A stretch of 11,422 nucleotides of DNA from JAWWBL01 sp033720975 (GCA_033720975.1 JAWWBL010000052.1:1-11422); one strand, 5' to 3'; counted from the first letter of the stretch, positions 1 to 7,346 are shown. Notes: generated by a model not told the origin, from the sequence alone. A program made the numbers and translations.

Positions 1-1
1 C

Positions 2-841
2 GTGGTGATGACCGGAGGAATCGACCTGAGCGTACCGGGAACGATCTCACTGGCCGCGGTGATCATGGTGGGTGTAGGTCAACGGTCGGATGACCAGGTA
101 GGCGTGGCGATCCTCACTGCACTTGGGTTCGCTGCCCTTGTGGGACTCGTCAACGGGATCTTGATTGCCGGCCTGAAACTCAATGCACTGATCGTGACTC
201 TTGCAATCGGCCAGGTCGTCATGGGCCGGGTGACTGCGTATGGGCGCGGCTTTCCGGTTCAGAGCCCGGTGCCCGACGCGTGGTCGGGTCTGGTGTCCAC
301 CAAGGTCCTCGGCGTAAGCCCGATCCTCTGGGTCGGCCTGGTCCTCACGGTGCTCTTCGTCATTGCTTTCCGCTACTCGACCGCGGGTCGTCGATTCCAG
401 GTCGTGGGGGCGAATCCAGTGGCATCCAACGTTGTCGGCGTGAGAGTGAATCTCAGCCAGATCATGGCCTACGTGATCGCGGCGATTCTCTATGGGATCA
501 CTGGCCTGCTACTTGCCGGGCACCAGAGCATCCCCGGTGTTGCCGCCGGATCGGGATACCTCCTGGCGCCGATCGCAGCGGTGGTCATCGGCGGGGCATC
601 CTTGACGGGGGGTTTGGCCAGCCCCGTATCGACCCTGGTCGCAGCCTTCTTCCTCACGGGCCTGAGCCAGCTGATGAGCTCGGTGGGGCTGGCGACAGAC
701 CTTCAACGTGTCGTGTTTGGCCTCGTCATCATTGGAGGAATGCTCATTTCTGGCGACCGGATCATCAAGGGGGTGGAGCGAGTGTTGAGAGAACGACGCA
801 GTTCAAAACGGATCGAGCGAAGAGCGAAGGAGACAGCCTGA
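2..841 (+). CDS. RbsC-like ABC transporter permease (5' partial)
   Basis: Inner-membrane permease of a ribose/nucleoside-type (CUT2-like, BPD_transp_2 family) ABC importer. The frame is open to the left edge, and the first visible residues already match the internal GGIDLSVG motif of this family, so perhaps 50-80 N-terminal residues lie outside the window and the GTG at 2 is not the true start. Hydrophobic helices follow throughout. The family loop of the form VVGANPVASNVVGV and the later GGASLTGG motif are both present. The C-terminal tail is basic (RRSSKRIERR) and cytoplasmic, as usual. The stop lies 61 bases before the binding-protein ATG, so it is the first visible gene of the operon. With the second permease further down, it probably forms a heterodimeric channel. 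The family is certain; the substrate is not visible from this protein. Confidence 0.92.
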   Translation: MVMTGGIDLSVPGTISLAAVIMVGVGQRSDDQVGVAILTALGFAALVGLVNGILIAGLKLNALIVTLAIGQVVMGRVTAYGRGFPVQSPVPDAWSGLVSTKVLGVSPILWVGLVLTVLFVIAFRYSTAGRRFQVVGANPVASNVVGVRVNLSQIMAYVIAAILYGITGLLLAGHQSIPGVAAGSGYLLAPIAAVVIGGASLTGGLASPVSTLVAAFFLTGLSQLMSSVGLATDLQRVVFGLVIIGGMLISGDRIIKGVERVLRERRSSKRIERRAKETA

Positions 842-891
842 CATTGGACACGAGAATCGATTGGAGAGCAAACGAGAGCCCGAGCCCTCAC

Positions 892-900
892 GGAGGAGGA
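892..900 (+). promoter_or_regulatory. Strong ribosome binding site for the substrate-binding protein gene
   Basis: Two overlapping GGAGG-type cores (GGAGGAGGA) end two bases before the ATG at 903, the upstream core sitting six bases from the start. This fixes the start at 903 rather than the in-frame TTG at 861. It also fits the high translation expected for a binding protein, which must outnumber its membrane partners. Confidence 0.8.
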
Positions 901-902
901 AT

Positions 903-2282
903 ATGAAACGACTAAGAGCAATAGCCATCATCGGGGTCCTGGCTCTGGTTGCGGCTGCGTGTGTAGCCGATCCGGAGCCGACGACCACCACGGTGGCTCC
1001 ACCCGGTCCGACGACCACCGATGGCGGCCAGCCCTCTACGACAGCCGGAGGTGGTGACAATCCTCTCGCCGAGTGGGGTGAAGACCCGACGGCGGCCGAT
1101 CCGGCTTTGGTCGAGGAAGCCCTAGGTCCGGTCACGCCATCGGACCCGGATAGCTGGAACATCGTGCTTGCGTCTATAGCCCGGGCCCATCAGGACCTGG
1201 CTGCGGCCGGCATTGACATCGACGTTGCCATCGAGTGTTGGAGCCAGCCCGAGTGCGACACCGGGACCGGCGGACCACTGGTAATGGGCTATGCAGACGG
1301 GGGCGGCAACGACGTCAACGTATGGCGAGCGGTGAGTCACATGGAGGCGGTGCTCCAGGCACTCACATACCCGGAGATCGGGACCATCGTGTCCCAGGCC
1401 GCAGATTTCAGCACTGACTTGGCAGTACACGTGAGCCAGTTCCGCTTTCTCATCCAACGCGATGTCGACTTCATTGTCGGTTATCCCGATGTCGGAGTCG
1501 GATTGGCAGATGCAGTCAAAGAAGCCACGGCGGCGGGCATCCCTTACATCCCGTTCTCGGCAGGCTATGTCGGCCTTCCGGATCAGGAGGGTGCTGCCAT
1601 CCCGGGCGTTGACTACACGGCTGTCGTAGGTGAAGACCTCTGCGCCCTGGGAGAGAGCCTCGCAGGTGTGCTCACCGATAACCTGCAAAGTGGCGACAAG
1701 GTTGCACTTCTTGGTGGTACACCGGGGAATGGACTGTCGCTCGGCTGGCAGCGTTGCGCAGTCACAAGTCTCGGGGGCCTCGACCTGGTCAACCCGCCGG
1801 CTAACCCCGACAGCACCACTGGCGATACGAGCTGGTACCCGTTCCCGGCGCCGTTCCCGAATATCCCTGACACGATCAGGGGTCTCCTCACTACCAATGA
1901 GGACATCCGAGGATGGGCGTACGAGTACGCCGACGGAATCTGGTTCGGGTTGCAGATCTACGAAGACTTGGGCATCCCCGTCACCAACCTGACGGTTGCT
2001 CTTCGGACCGACGAGCAGAACTTGTTCTGCGATTGGGTCGAGCGAGCAGAGCCGACGTACAACATCTACTACTCAGCCGGAGGCAACTTCCAGTCGCGGA
2101 CGGCCGTGACGGCGGCGATGATGGTTCTCAAAGGCGCGGAAGTGCCGGCCGAGATCGTCGTTCCGCACGTTATGCGCCAGGTGACGGCGGACGACTGCGA
2201 CCCGGATGCGCCAAACGCATCTGTGTCCACGACCTCCCTCATCCCGGCGGAGGTCCTCGAGGCGATGTACCCCAGCGGATGA
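903..2282 (+). CDS. Sugar/nucleoside-type ABC substrate-binding lipoprotein
   Basis: Extracytoplasmic ligand-binding component of the ABC importer, 459 residues. It has a basic N-terminus, a hydrophobic signal core and a lipobox-like AAAC, with Cys20 as the likely lipidated residue. A Thr/Pro/Gly-rich linker (about residues 25-55, with PTTTT and PGPTTT) follows, typical of actinobacterial surface lipoproteins. The rest looks like a type I periplasmic-binding fold of the Peripla_BP_4 (RbsB-like) kind: a repeated pattern of IVGYPDVG, AGIPYIPFSAG and VALLGGTPGN strands, then a C-terminal segment. It is longer than RbsB (about 300 residues) and has several extra cysteines, which may form disulfides outside the cell. 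The stop overlaps the next gene by ATGA. The substrate is not readable; the downstream amidohydrolase hints at a heterocyclic or nucleobase-like ligand (inference). Confidence 0.88.
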   Translation: MKRLRAIAIIGVLALVAAACVADPEPTTTTVAPPGPTTTDGGQPSTTAGGGDNPLAEWGEDPTAADPALVEEALGPVTPSDPDSWNIVLASIARAHQDLAAAGIDIDVAIECWSQPECDTGTGGPLVMGYADGGGNDVNVWRAVSHMEAVLQALTYPEIGTIVSQAADFSTDLAVHVSQFRFLIQRDVDFIVGYPDVGVGLADAVKEATAAGIPYIPFSAGYVGLPDQEGAAIPGVDYTAVVGEDLCALGESLAGVLTDNLQSGDKVALLGGTPGNGLSLGWQRCAVTSLGGLDLVNPPANPDSTTGDTSWYPFPAPFPNIPDTIRGLLTTNEDIRGWAYEYADGIWFGLQIYEDLGIPVTNLTVALRTDEQNLFCDWVERAEPTYNIYYSAGGNFQSRTAVTAAMMVLKGAEVPAEIVVPHVMRQVTADDCDPDAPNASVSTTSLIPAEVLEAMYPSG

Positions 2283-3907
2283 CCCAGCGCTCTCCAGACT
2301 TGGAGACAGGACCTGCCTCCCCGGCGCATGCCGGGGAGGCATCTCCTGACCTGGTACTAAGGCTGGAGGGTGTTTCACGACAATTCGGCGCCGTGAGGGC
2401 GCTCAGCGGAGTCAGCTTCGAATGCCTCGCCGGCGAAGTGCATGCGGTCGTTGGGGAGAACGGTTCCGGCAAGTCGACGCTTCTGGGGATTGCAAGCGGC
2501 TTCGTCGAGCCGGACCGGGGACGGATATGGATTGGAGGAAAGCAGCTCCGGCGTGACTCGCCAGCTCTGGCAAAGAAGCTCGGCCTGTCGATGGCTTACC
2601 AGGACACATCACTGATCCAGGCCGAGCCTGTAAAGAACAATCTCTACCTCACAACACCTCCCGACCAGCGGCCACCGTTTTGGCGCCGGAAGAAGTGGGC
2701 GAGAAGGCTCCTTGCCGACTTCGACCTCGATCTAGAGCTATTCCCTGACTCACCAGCAGGGTCTCTAACGCTCGCGGAGCGTCAACTCTTTGAAGTGGCC
2801 AAGGCGTTGGTGACGAACCCGAAAGTTCTACTACTCGATGAGCCGACCACGGCTCTCGGACCTGACGAAGTGGAAGCGCTCCACCGTACCGTCTTGGCTT
2901 GTCGCGAACGAGGCGTCGGCATTGTCTACGTCAGTCATCGTCTCCCCGAGGTGCTCGAGATCGCCGACCGGATAACGGTGCTCCGGGATGGCAAAAGCCG
3001 CGGGACCTTCAGTGCGAAAGCCACAACCGAGGCCGAACTCGTCGAACTGATCGTCGGGCGGCCATTCGAGGCGGCGTTCCCTTCCGCAAACAGAAGGCAC
3101 GAAACGAGCGCCGAAGTCTTGGTCGTTGATGGGCTGCAAGGCCAATCGTTCGGCCCGGTCACTTTCTCGGTCAATGCCGGTGAGGTCGTTGGCATTGCGG
3201 GAGCCGAAGGAAACGGTCAGGCTCAGCTGTTCGACTGCCTCGCCGGTCGTGTGCCGCCCCGGGCAGGGCGTGTGGTCTGCAAAGACAAGGAGTTGACTCT
3301 CATCTCAACGCACGAAGCGGTGGGTTCAGGGGTGATGCTTCTTCCCGGCGACCGAAAACACGAGGCACTCGCCAGCGTTCTGGGAGTCAGAGTCAACAGC
3401 ACGATCCAATCACTCAGGCGATTCTCGATCGCCGGGCTGCTCAATCGAAGAAAGGAGAAGAAGGCCGTGGCCCGGCTCGTCGACAAGCTGGAGATTCGGA
3501 CCCCCTCGTTGGAGCAGCCGGTTGAATTTCTTTCGGGCGGAAACCAACAGAAGGTCTCGGTTGCCCGATCGTTCCTCCGTGAGCCTGCGGTCATACTTGC
3601 CTACGAGCCAACCCAAGGCGTCGACGTTGGTTCTAGGTTCGACATCTACCGGGCATTACGCGAACGAACTGACGCAGGTGCGGCTCTGCTCATCAAGTCG
3701 AGCGATCCCATCGAGCTTTCTGGATTCTGCGATCGAGTCCTGGTTATGTCGCGGGGAACGATCGTGGAAGAGATTCCGGGTGACGAGCTTGACGAGCGTC
3801 GGATCACTGAGGCCATCGTCAGGGGCCCGGGTCTCTCCAGGGCGGGACGGTCACCGTTAGGAGTCGCGATGCCAAGAGCACCGACGTCTGGAGCCAGCTC
3901 CAAGTGA
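2279..3907 (+). CDS. RbsA-like ABC transporter ATP-binding protein with two nucleotide-binding domains
   Basis: Cytoplasmic ATPase of 542 residues, the usual size for RbsA/XylG/NupO-type tandem ATPases that power sugar or nucleoside import. The ATG overlaps the binding-protein stop (ATGA). The first domain has an intact P-loop (GENGSGKST, residues 59-67), a Walker B with D187-E188 (LLLDEPTTAL) and a switch His in YVSHRL. Its signature is the degenerate LTLAERQ form normal for this subfamily. The second domain has a non-canonical P-loop (GAEGNGQAQ, no Lys) and a full signature LSGGNQQK (418-425), but its Walker B reads AYEPTQGVDVG, with Tyr442 before Glu443 where Asp is common. About 23 residues of Pro/Ala-rich extension precede the conserved LRLEGVSRQFG, and their coding DNA carries a perfect hairpin. 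The gene ends in a GTGA overlap with the fusion gene. Confidence 0.93.
   Translation: MTQRSPDLETGPASPAHAGEASPDLVLRLEGVSRQFGAVRALSGVSFECLAGEVHAVVGENGSGKSTLLGIASGFVEPDRGRIWIGGKQLRRDSPALAKKLGLSMAYQDTSLIQAEPVKNNLYLTTPPDQRPPFWRRKKWARRLLADFDLDLELFPDSPAGSLTLAERQLFEVAKALVTNPKVLLLDEPTTALGPDEVEALHRTVLACRERGVGIVYVSHRLPEVLEIADRITVLRDGKSRGTFSAKATTEAELVELIVGRPFEAAFPSANRRHETSAEVLVVDGLQGQSFGPVTFSVNAGEVVGIAGAEGNGQAQLFDCLAGRVPPRAGRVVCKDKELTLISTHEAVGSGVMLLPGDRKHEALASVLGVRVNSTIQSLRRFSIAGLLNRRKEKKAVARLVDKLEIRTPSLEQPVEFLSGGNQQKVSVARSFLREPAVILAYEPTQGVDVGSRFDIYRALRERTDAGAALLIKSSDPIELSGFCDRVLVMSRGTIVEEIPGDELDERRITEAIVRGPGLSRAGRSPLGVAMPRAPTSGASSK
2315..2340 (+). promoter_or_regulatory. Perfect 11-bp inverted repeat (RNA hairpin) at the start of the ATPase gene
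   Basis: The arm at 2315-2325 (GCCTCCCCGGC) is exactly complementary to 2330-2340, with a GCAT loop. The stem has nine G/C pairs and lies 33-58 bases after the binding-protein stop and 36 bases inside the ATPase gene. No T-run follows, so it is a poor intrinsic terminator. In mal-type and other ABC operons, hairpins after the binding-protein gene protect its mRNA 3' end and lower downstream expression; that role here is inference. Confidence 0.6.
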
Positions 3908-6357
3908 CGACGCGAATTGATTCCGCCAGACAAGCAGCTCGTCGACTCATGCGGGATGCCCGCGACAAGAACAAATGGCGAAAGATCGTGCGGGTGCGCT
4001 TGTGGATGCCCGTCGCCTTGCAGGCGTTGCTCCTGGCTGGCCTGGTTTTCTACACCGAGCAGCAATTTCCGGGATTCATCAACGACACCACCCTCAATCA
4101 GACGTTGATACTGGCCCTGCCTTTGATCGTCGTGACGATGGCGCAGACCCATGCGCTACTGGTCGGCTACTTCGACCTGTCAGTTGGTGGAATGATCAGT
4201 CTGGGGGTGGTGATCGCCTCCTTCGTCATGGGTCCCGATGCCACGACAGCGGAGATCATTGGAGGCGTTCTTCTCATTCTCTTATGTGGGCTAGTTCTGG
4301 GCCTCACGAACGCAGGGCTGGTCCGCGGCGTCAAGATCCCCTCGATCATTGCGACGCTGGCAACGATGAGCATTCTCGAAGGCATCGCCTTGACGAGACG
4401 TCCCACCGCTCAGGGCGTCATCAGCGGGGACTTGGTCGCATTCCTGACGACATCCATCGGGCCCATTCCAGTGGCCTTGTTGGTATTCCTCGTTGTCGCC
4501 GTCGCCCTTGATGTCTGGCTTCACGCATCGGGGTCAGGCCTCCAGGTACGGGCGGTAGGTTTCGACGAGCGATCTGCCAAGCGAAGCGGGATACGAACCA
4601 ATTGGATCCGCGTTCGGGCCCTGCTGCTCGCTGCGACGATCGCGGCCATCGCTTCGTTTTTCGTCATGGCAAGGTCACCAATCGGAAACGCGCAGGTTGG
4701 CTCGACCTTCGCTCTCAACAGCATCACCGCTGCGGTCTTGGGCGGAGCCTCGTTGGCGGGCGGCAGGGCGACCTTCCTCGGGGGAACGATCGCATCGCTT
4801 CTGCTCGCCGTGATCCTCACTGCGCTCCCATTCCTGGGGCTGACCCCAGCCGATGGCTTCGTGATCATCGGGATTCTCATCCTGATTGGCCTGCTGTTGT
4901 TCCAGGTCGGCGATCTAAAAGAGGTGGTCAAGCGCAATTTCCGGCGGGTTCGCCGGCTGCTGCTGGGGGCCAACGTTGCCGATGCAGCCCCAATACCCAG
5001 CTTTTACCCGGCGGGCAAGGACTTCGGAGTGGTGTCCGCCGTCAGAACTCTGATTCGCGGGGGAACGGTCCTGACGCTTGATCCCGCACTCGGGGAAATC
5101 AACGGTGGAGACGTCCTCATCGAGGGTGACAAGATCGTTGAGGTCGGGATCAATCTCGCCAACGGTGAAGCGCAAGTCATCGACGTGACAGGAATGATCG
5201 TCATTCCGGGTTTCGTCGACACGCACCGCCACATATGGGAGGGCTTGCTGCGGAACATCGGAGCCGATGTCCCACTCGAAGGGCGAACCAGTTATATCTC
5301 CCATGTCCTTCACAAGCTGGCACCGGCCTTCCGACCCGAAGACGCATATGTTGGCAACCTGGTATCGGCTCTAGGCGCGATCGACGCCGGCGTCACGACG
5401 CTCCTGGACTGGTCGCACATCCAGGGTTCACCGGCACACACCGATGCTGTCGTGGAGGCCTTGAACGACTCGGGCATGCGCGCTGTCTTCGCTTATGGCT
5501 TTCCGTGGTGGGGCAAGTGGGAGGAAAGGCAGCCGAGTTGGTTCGTCCGAGCAGCTACGGAGCACTTTTCAACCAAAGACCAGCGATTGACGCTGGCTCT
5601 TGCTGCGCCGGGGCCCGAGTTCACCGACTTCGAGGTGAGCCGCGATCACTGGAAGCTGGCCAGGGAGACCGATGCGCGGATCTCCACGCACGTGGGCGTG
5701 GGAACCTACGGCCAAGTCGGCAAGGTCCAGCGATTCGGCGAGGCGGGTTTGCTCGGGCCGGACACCACGTATATCCATTGCACAACGCTCAACGACACCG
5801 AGATTCAGATGATTGTCGATACCGGGGGCACTGTGTCGCTGGCATCCCCTGTCGAGATGATGATGGGGCACGGGATGCCGCCGATCCAGAAATTCCTCGA
5901 CCGAGGACTGGCGCCAAGCCTCAGCGTGGACGTTGAGACGAACGTCCCATCGGACATGTTCAACCAGATGCGCTCGATCATGGCATTGCAGAGGGCAATC
6001 GCCTTGGCCGACCACAAAGCGCCCGAAGAGCCCAGGCGAATACTCGAGTGGGCAACCATCGAAGGGGCACGGGCCAACGGCCTGGATCACAAGGTGGGGA
6101 CAATCACACCCGGGAAACAGGCCGACATTGCGATTCTTCGCACCGACCGAATGAATGTGACTCCGCTCAACGATCCTTTCGCGGCCATCGTGGCGGGGAT
6201 GGACACAGGCAACGTCGACACCGTGATCATCGATGGCCGCGTCATGAAGAGGAACGGGAGGCTGCTCCACGTCGACTGGTCGGCGGTAAAGAGAGCTGCA
6301 GACGAGGCGCGGGACTTTGTCATCGCGAAATCCGGCTTCCGTCTTCCAAAGATCTGA
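3904..6357 (+). CDS. Fusion of RbsC-like ABC permease and TRZ/ATZ-type amidohydrolase
   Basis: A single open frame of 817 codons starting at GTG, overlapping the ATPase stop (GTGA). Residues 1-40 are basic and cytoplasmic. Residues 40 to about 340 form an RbsC-like permease with FDLSVGG, the AVGFDERSAKRSGI loop and GGASLAGG. A basic stretch (KRNFRRVRRLLLG) and a Pro-rich linker run to about 376. Residues 377-817 form a complete amidohydrolase (about 440 residues, the usual free size) that begins LIRGGTVLTLD. Metal ligands fit the family: H441-x-H443 (DTHRH), H596, H625 (YIHC) and D676 (SVDVET). The HxxE glutamate used by many deaminases of the family reads Val599. RbsC-type permeases end in the cytosol, so the enzyme would face the pore exit. 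The likely role is import coupled to hydrolysis or deamination of a heterocycle or nucleobase-like amide. Substrate unknown. A frameshift artefact is unlikely because no frame change is needed. Confidence 0.9.
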   Translation: MTTRIDSARQAARRLMRDARDKNKWRKIVRVRLWMPVALQALLLAGLVFYTEQQFPGFINDTTLNQTLILALPLIVVTMAQTHALLVGYFDLSVGGMISLGVVIASFVMGPDATTAEIIGGVLLILLCGLVLGLTNAGLVRGVKIPSIIATLATMSILEGIALTRRPTAQGVISGDLVAFLTTSIGPIPVALLVFLVVAVALDVWLHASGSGLQVRAVGFDERSAKRSGIRTNWIRVRALLLAATIAAIASFFVMARSPIGNAQVGSTFALNSITAAVLGGASLAGGRATFLGGTIASLLLAVILTALPFLGLTPADGFVIIGILILIGLLLFQVGDLKEVVKRNFRRVRRLLLGANVADAAPIPSFYPAGKDFGVVSAVRTLIRGGTVLTLDPALGEINGGDVLIEGDKIVEVGINLANGEAQVIDVTGMIVIPGFVDTHRHIWEGLLRNIGADVPLEGRTSYISHVLHKLAPAFRPEDAYVGNLVSALGAIDAGVTTLLDWSHIQGSPAHTDAVVEALNDSGMRAVFAYGFPWWGKWEERQPSWFVRAATEHFSTKDQRLTLALAAPGPEFTDFEVSRDHWKLARETDARISTHVGVGTYGQVGKVQRFGEAGLLGPDTTYIHCTTLNDTEIQMIVDTGGTVSLASPVEMMMGHGMPPIQKFLDRGLAPSLSVDVETNVPSDMFNQMRSIMALQRAIALADHKAPEEPRRILEWATIEGARANGLDHKVGTITPGKQADIAILRTDRMNVTPLNDPFAAIVAGMDTGNVDTVIIDGRVMKRNGRLLHVDWSAVKRAADEARDFVIAKSGFRLPKI
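5017..5034 (+). promoter_or_regulatory. Possible internal ribosome binding site and GTG start at the permease/amidohydrolase junction
   Basis: AAGGA at 5017-5021 lies seven bases before an in-frame GTG at 5029 (Val376), with a second GTG at 5032. Both fall exactly where a free amidohydrolase would begin (V-S-A-V-R-T-L-I-R-G-G-T). This may be a remnant of the separate gene before fusion, or a live internal start giving a soluble enzyme as well as the fusion. Short purine motifs arise by chance, so this is tentative. Confidence 0.35.
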
Positions 6358-6381
6358 GTCGGGCATGGGGAAAGGAGTGAG

Positions 6382-6768
6382 GTGAGCATCGACGAGTGGA
6401 TCGAGGCATATCGATTGGCGTGGGAGAACCGAGACCCTGAGGCAGCCGCAGCACTGTTCACCGAGGACTGCAGTTACCGGGAGAACATCATCGAAGAGGC
6501 ACATCTCGGCCGGGAGGGCGTTGCGCGATATTGGAGCAATGTGACCGAGGCTCAGAGCGAAGTGACAGTTCGCATGGGGCGCCCCTTCGCTCAGGATGAT
6601 CGTGTCGCTGTCGAGTTCTGGACCAACATGCTGGTGGAGGGTGATCCTGTGACTCTGCCCGGCTGCCTGCTACTCGATTTCGACGGACAGGGGCTCTGCC
6701 GTCGCCTGCGGGAGTATTGGCACTTCTTCCCCGGCCACCACACACCTCCCCCCGAATGGGGTGAGTAG
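6382..6768 (+). CDS. NTF2-like / SnoaL-like domain protein
   Basis: A 128-residue protein starting at GTG, with AAAGGAG ending four bases upstream. It lies 24 bases after the fusion gene, so it is the last gene of the importer operon. The order of elements fits an NTF2-like cone fold: an N-terminal helix (IDEWIEAYRLAWENRDPEAAAALFTEDCSY), a GREGVARYW helix, then beta strands with VAVEFWTNM and LLLDFD. Members of this superfamily include ketosteroid isomerase- and polyketide cyclase-like enzymes and many small-ligand binders. No catalytic set can be assigned with certainty; Asp and His residues in the cavity region are possible. Its place after a hydrolase suggests it acts on, or binds, a product of that enzyme (inference). 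It ends 13 bases from the convergent DUF6328 gene. Confidence 0.8.
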   Translation: MSIDEWIEAYRLAWENRDPEAAAALFTEDCSYRENIIEEAHLGREGVARYWSNVTEAQSEVTVRMGRPFAQDDRVAVEFWTNMLVEGDPVTLPGCLLLDFDGQGLCRRLREYWHFFPGHHTPPPEWGE

Positions 6769-6781
6769 ACCCGGGGTGGTG

Positions 6782-7273
6782 TCAGCTATCCCTGGAGAAG
6801 CCGAACAAAGGCAGGTAGAACCACGCCCATGTGGTGACCCCGGCCACGACGATGGTGGCCGCGACGGCAAAAGGGGGCGTGAAGACCAGCGAGGTGACCA
6901 GATACACGACTGCGCTCACTGAGATCAGCAGGAACGCAGTGCCTGCGATCGTGAGCTTGGCTGCGATCATCACATGGTTCCAGGTGGTGCGTCGGATGCC
7001 GCTTATCGGAGCACGAACCCGTTGGTGAACGCTCGGGGCGATTAGCAGCGTCGATGCTATGCCGGCAGAGATGAACGCTACATAGAAGACGATCGTGTCC
7101 AGATCGGTGATGTCCCCGAACGTTGCCTCGAGTGGCAGGATCAGAAGAAACGAGAAGAGGACCAGGGCCCCGGGGATGGTCGTTCGAAGACCTTCGAGGA
7201 GCGCTCGGAACTGATCATCAACGTCTGCCTCATCTGAATCGGGCCGGCTTGCTTCGGGCGTTCGTTCTTCCAT
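6782..7273 (-). CDS. DUF6328 family membrane protein
   Basis: A 163-residue integral membrane protein. An acidic soluble N-terminus (about 30 residues) is followed by four hydrophobic segments at roughly residues 31-52, 56-80, 101-126 and 134-158. The pattern matches actinobacterial DUF6328 proteins: an amphipathic LLEGLRTT stretch leading into the first helix, and LLIAPSVHQRV after the second. Function is unknown for the family. The ATG at 7273 has GAGGTG upstream on its strand. The gene is divergent from the anti-sigma/sigma fusion and has a GATT/GGGTAT promoter candidate reading towards it, so it is probably part of the same stress regulon. It converges on the importer operon, with no clear terminator between them. 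Confidence 0.82.
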   Translation of the reverse strand: MEERTPEASRPDSDEADVDDQFRALLEGLRTTIPGALVLFSFLLILPLEATFGDITDLDTIVFYVAFISAGIASTLLIAPSVHQRVRAPISGIRRTTWNHVMIAAKLTIAGTAFLLISVSAVVYLVTSLVFTPPFAVAATIVVAGVTTWAWFYLPLFGFSRDS

Positions 7274-7283
7274 GCCACCTCAC

Positions 7284-7308
7284 ATACCCATATGCGTATA
7301 CACCCAAT
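7284..7308 (-). promoter_or_regulatory. Candidate SigB/SigF-type promoter for the DUF6328 gene
   Basis: Reading leftwards, GATT (7308-7305) and GGGTAT (7289-7284) are separated by 15 bases, fitting the GNNT-N14-16-GGGTA form known for streptomycete SigB. The -10 box sits only about ten bases from the ATG, so the transcript would be nearly leaderless. That lowers confidence. Confidence 0.4.
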
Positions 7309-7320
7309 CGCCGAAGTCCG

Positions 7321-7346
7321 GTTTGGCTGCGTACGGCATAGGGTAT
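7321..7346 (+). promoter_or_regulatory. Candidate SigB/SigF-type promoter of the anti-sigma/sigma fusion gene
   Basis: GTTT (7321-7324) and GGGTAT (7341-7346) are separated by 16 bases, an exact fit to the SigB/SigF promoter form. The start codon at 7415 lies about 68 bases beyond the -10 box. Because the gene downstream encodes a SigB/SigF-family sigma factor, this implies positive autoregulation. Confidence 0.65.

Noticed and set aside
861..902. In-frame TTG at 861 as an earlier start of the binding protein
   Set aside because: It would put 14 charged residues before a perfect lipoprotein signal peptide, and the GGAGGAGGA site clearly serves ATG 903.
1913..2278. Open frame upstream of the ATPase ATG, overlapping the binding-protein gene
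   Set aside because: The translation is Arg-rich shadow sequence; the ATGA overlap at 2279 gives the natural start.
5569..6504. Long minus-strand open frame opposite the amidohydrolase and NTF2-like genes
   Set aside because: Its translation is low-complexity, rich in His, Arg and Cys, with no domain, and it mirrors the codon pattern of the well-supported genes on the other strand.
6750..6781. CCCC/GGGG and CACCAC/GTGGTG repeats at the convergent gene ends, as a bidirectional terminator
   Set aside because: The stems are only 4-6 bases with mismatches and no T-run on either side, too weak to call.
7284..7303. ATAC/GTAT and CATATG palindromic pieces in the divergent intergenic region as an operator
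   Set aside because: The repeats are short and are largely explained by the overlapping candidate promoter.
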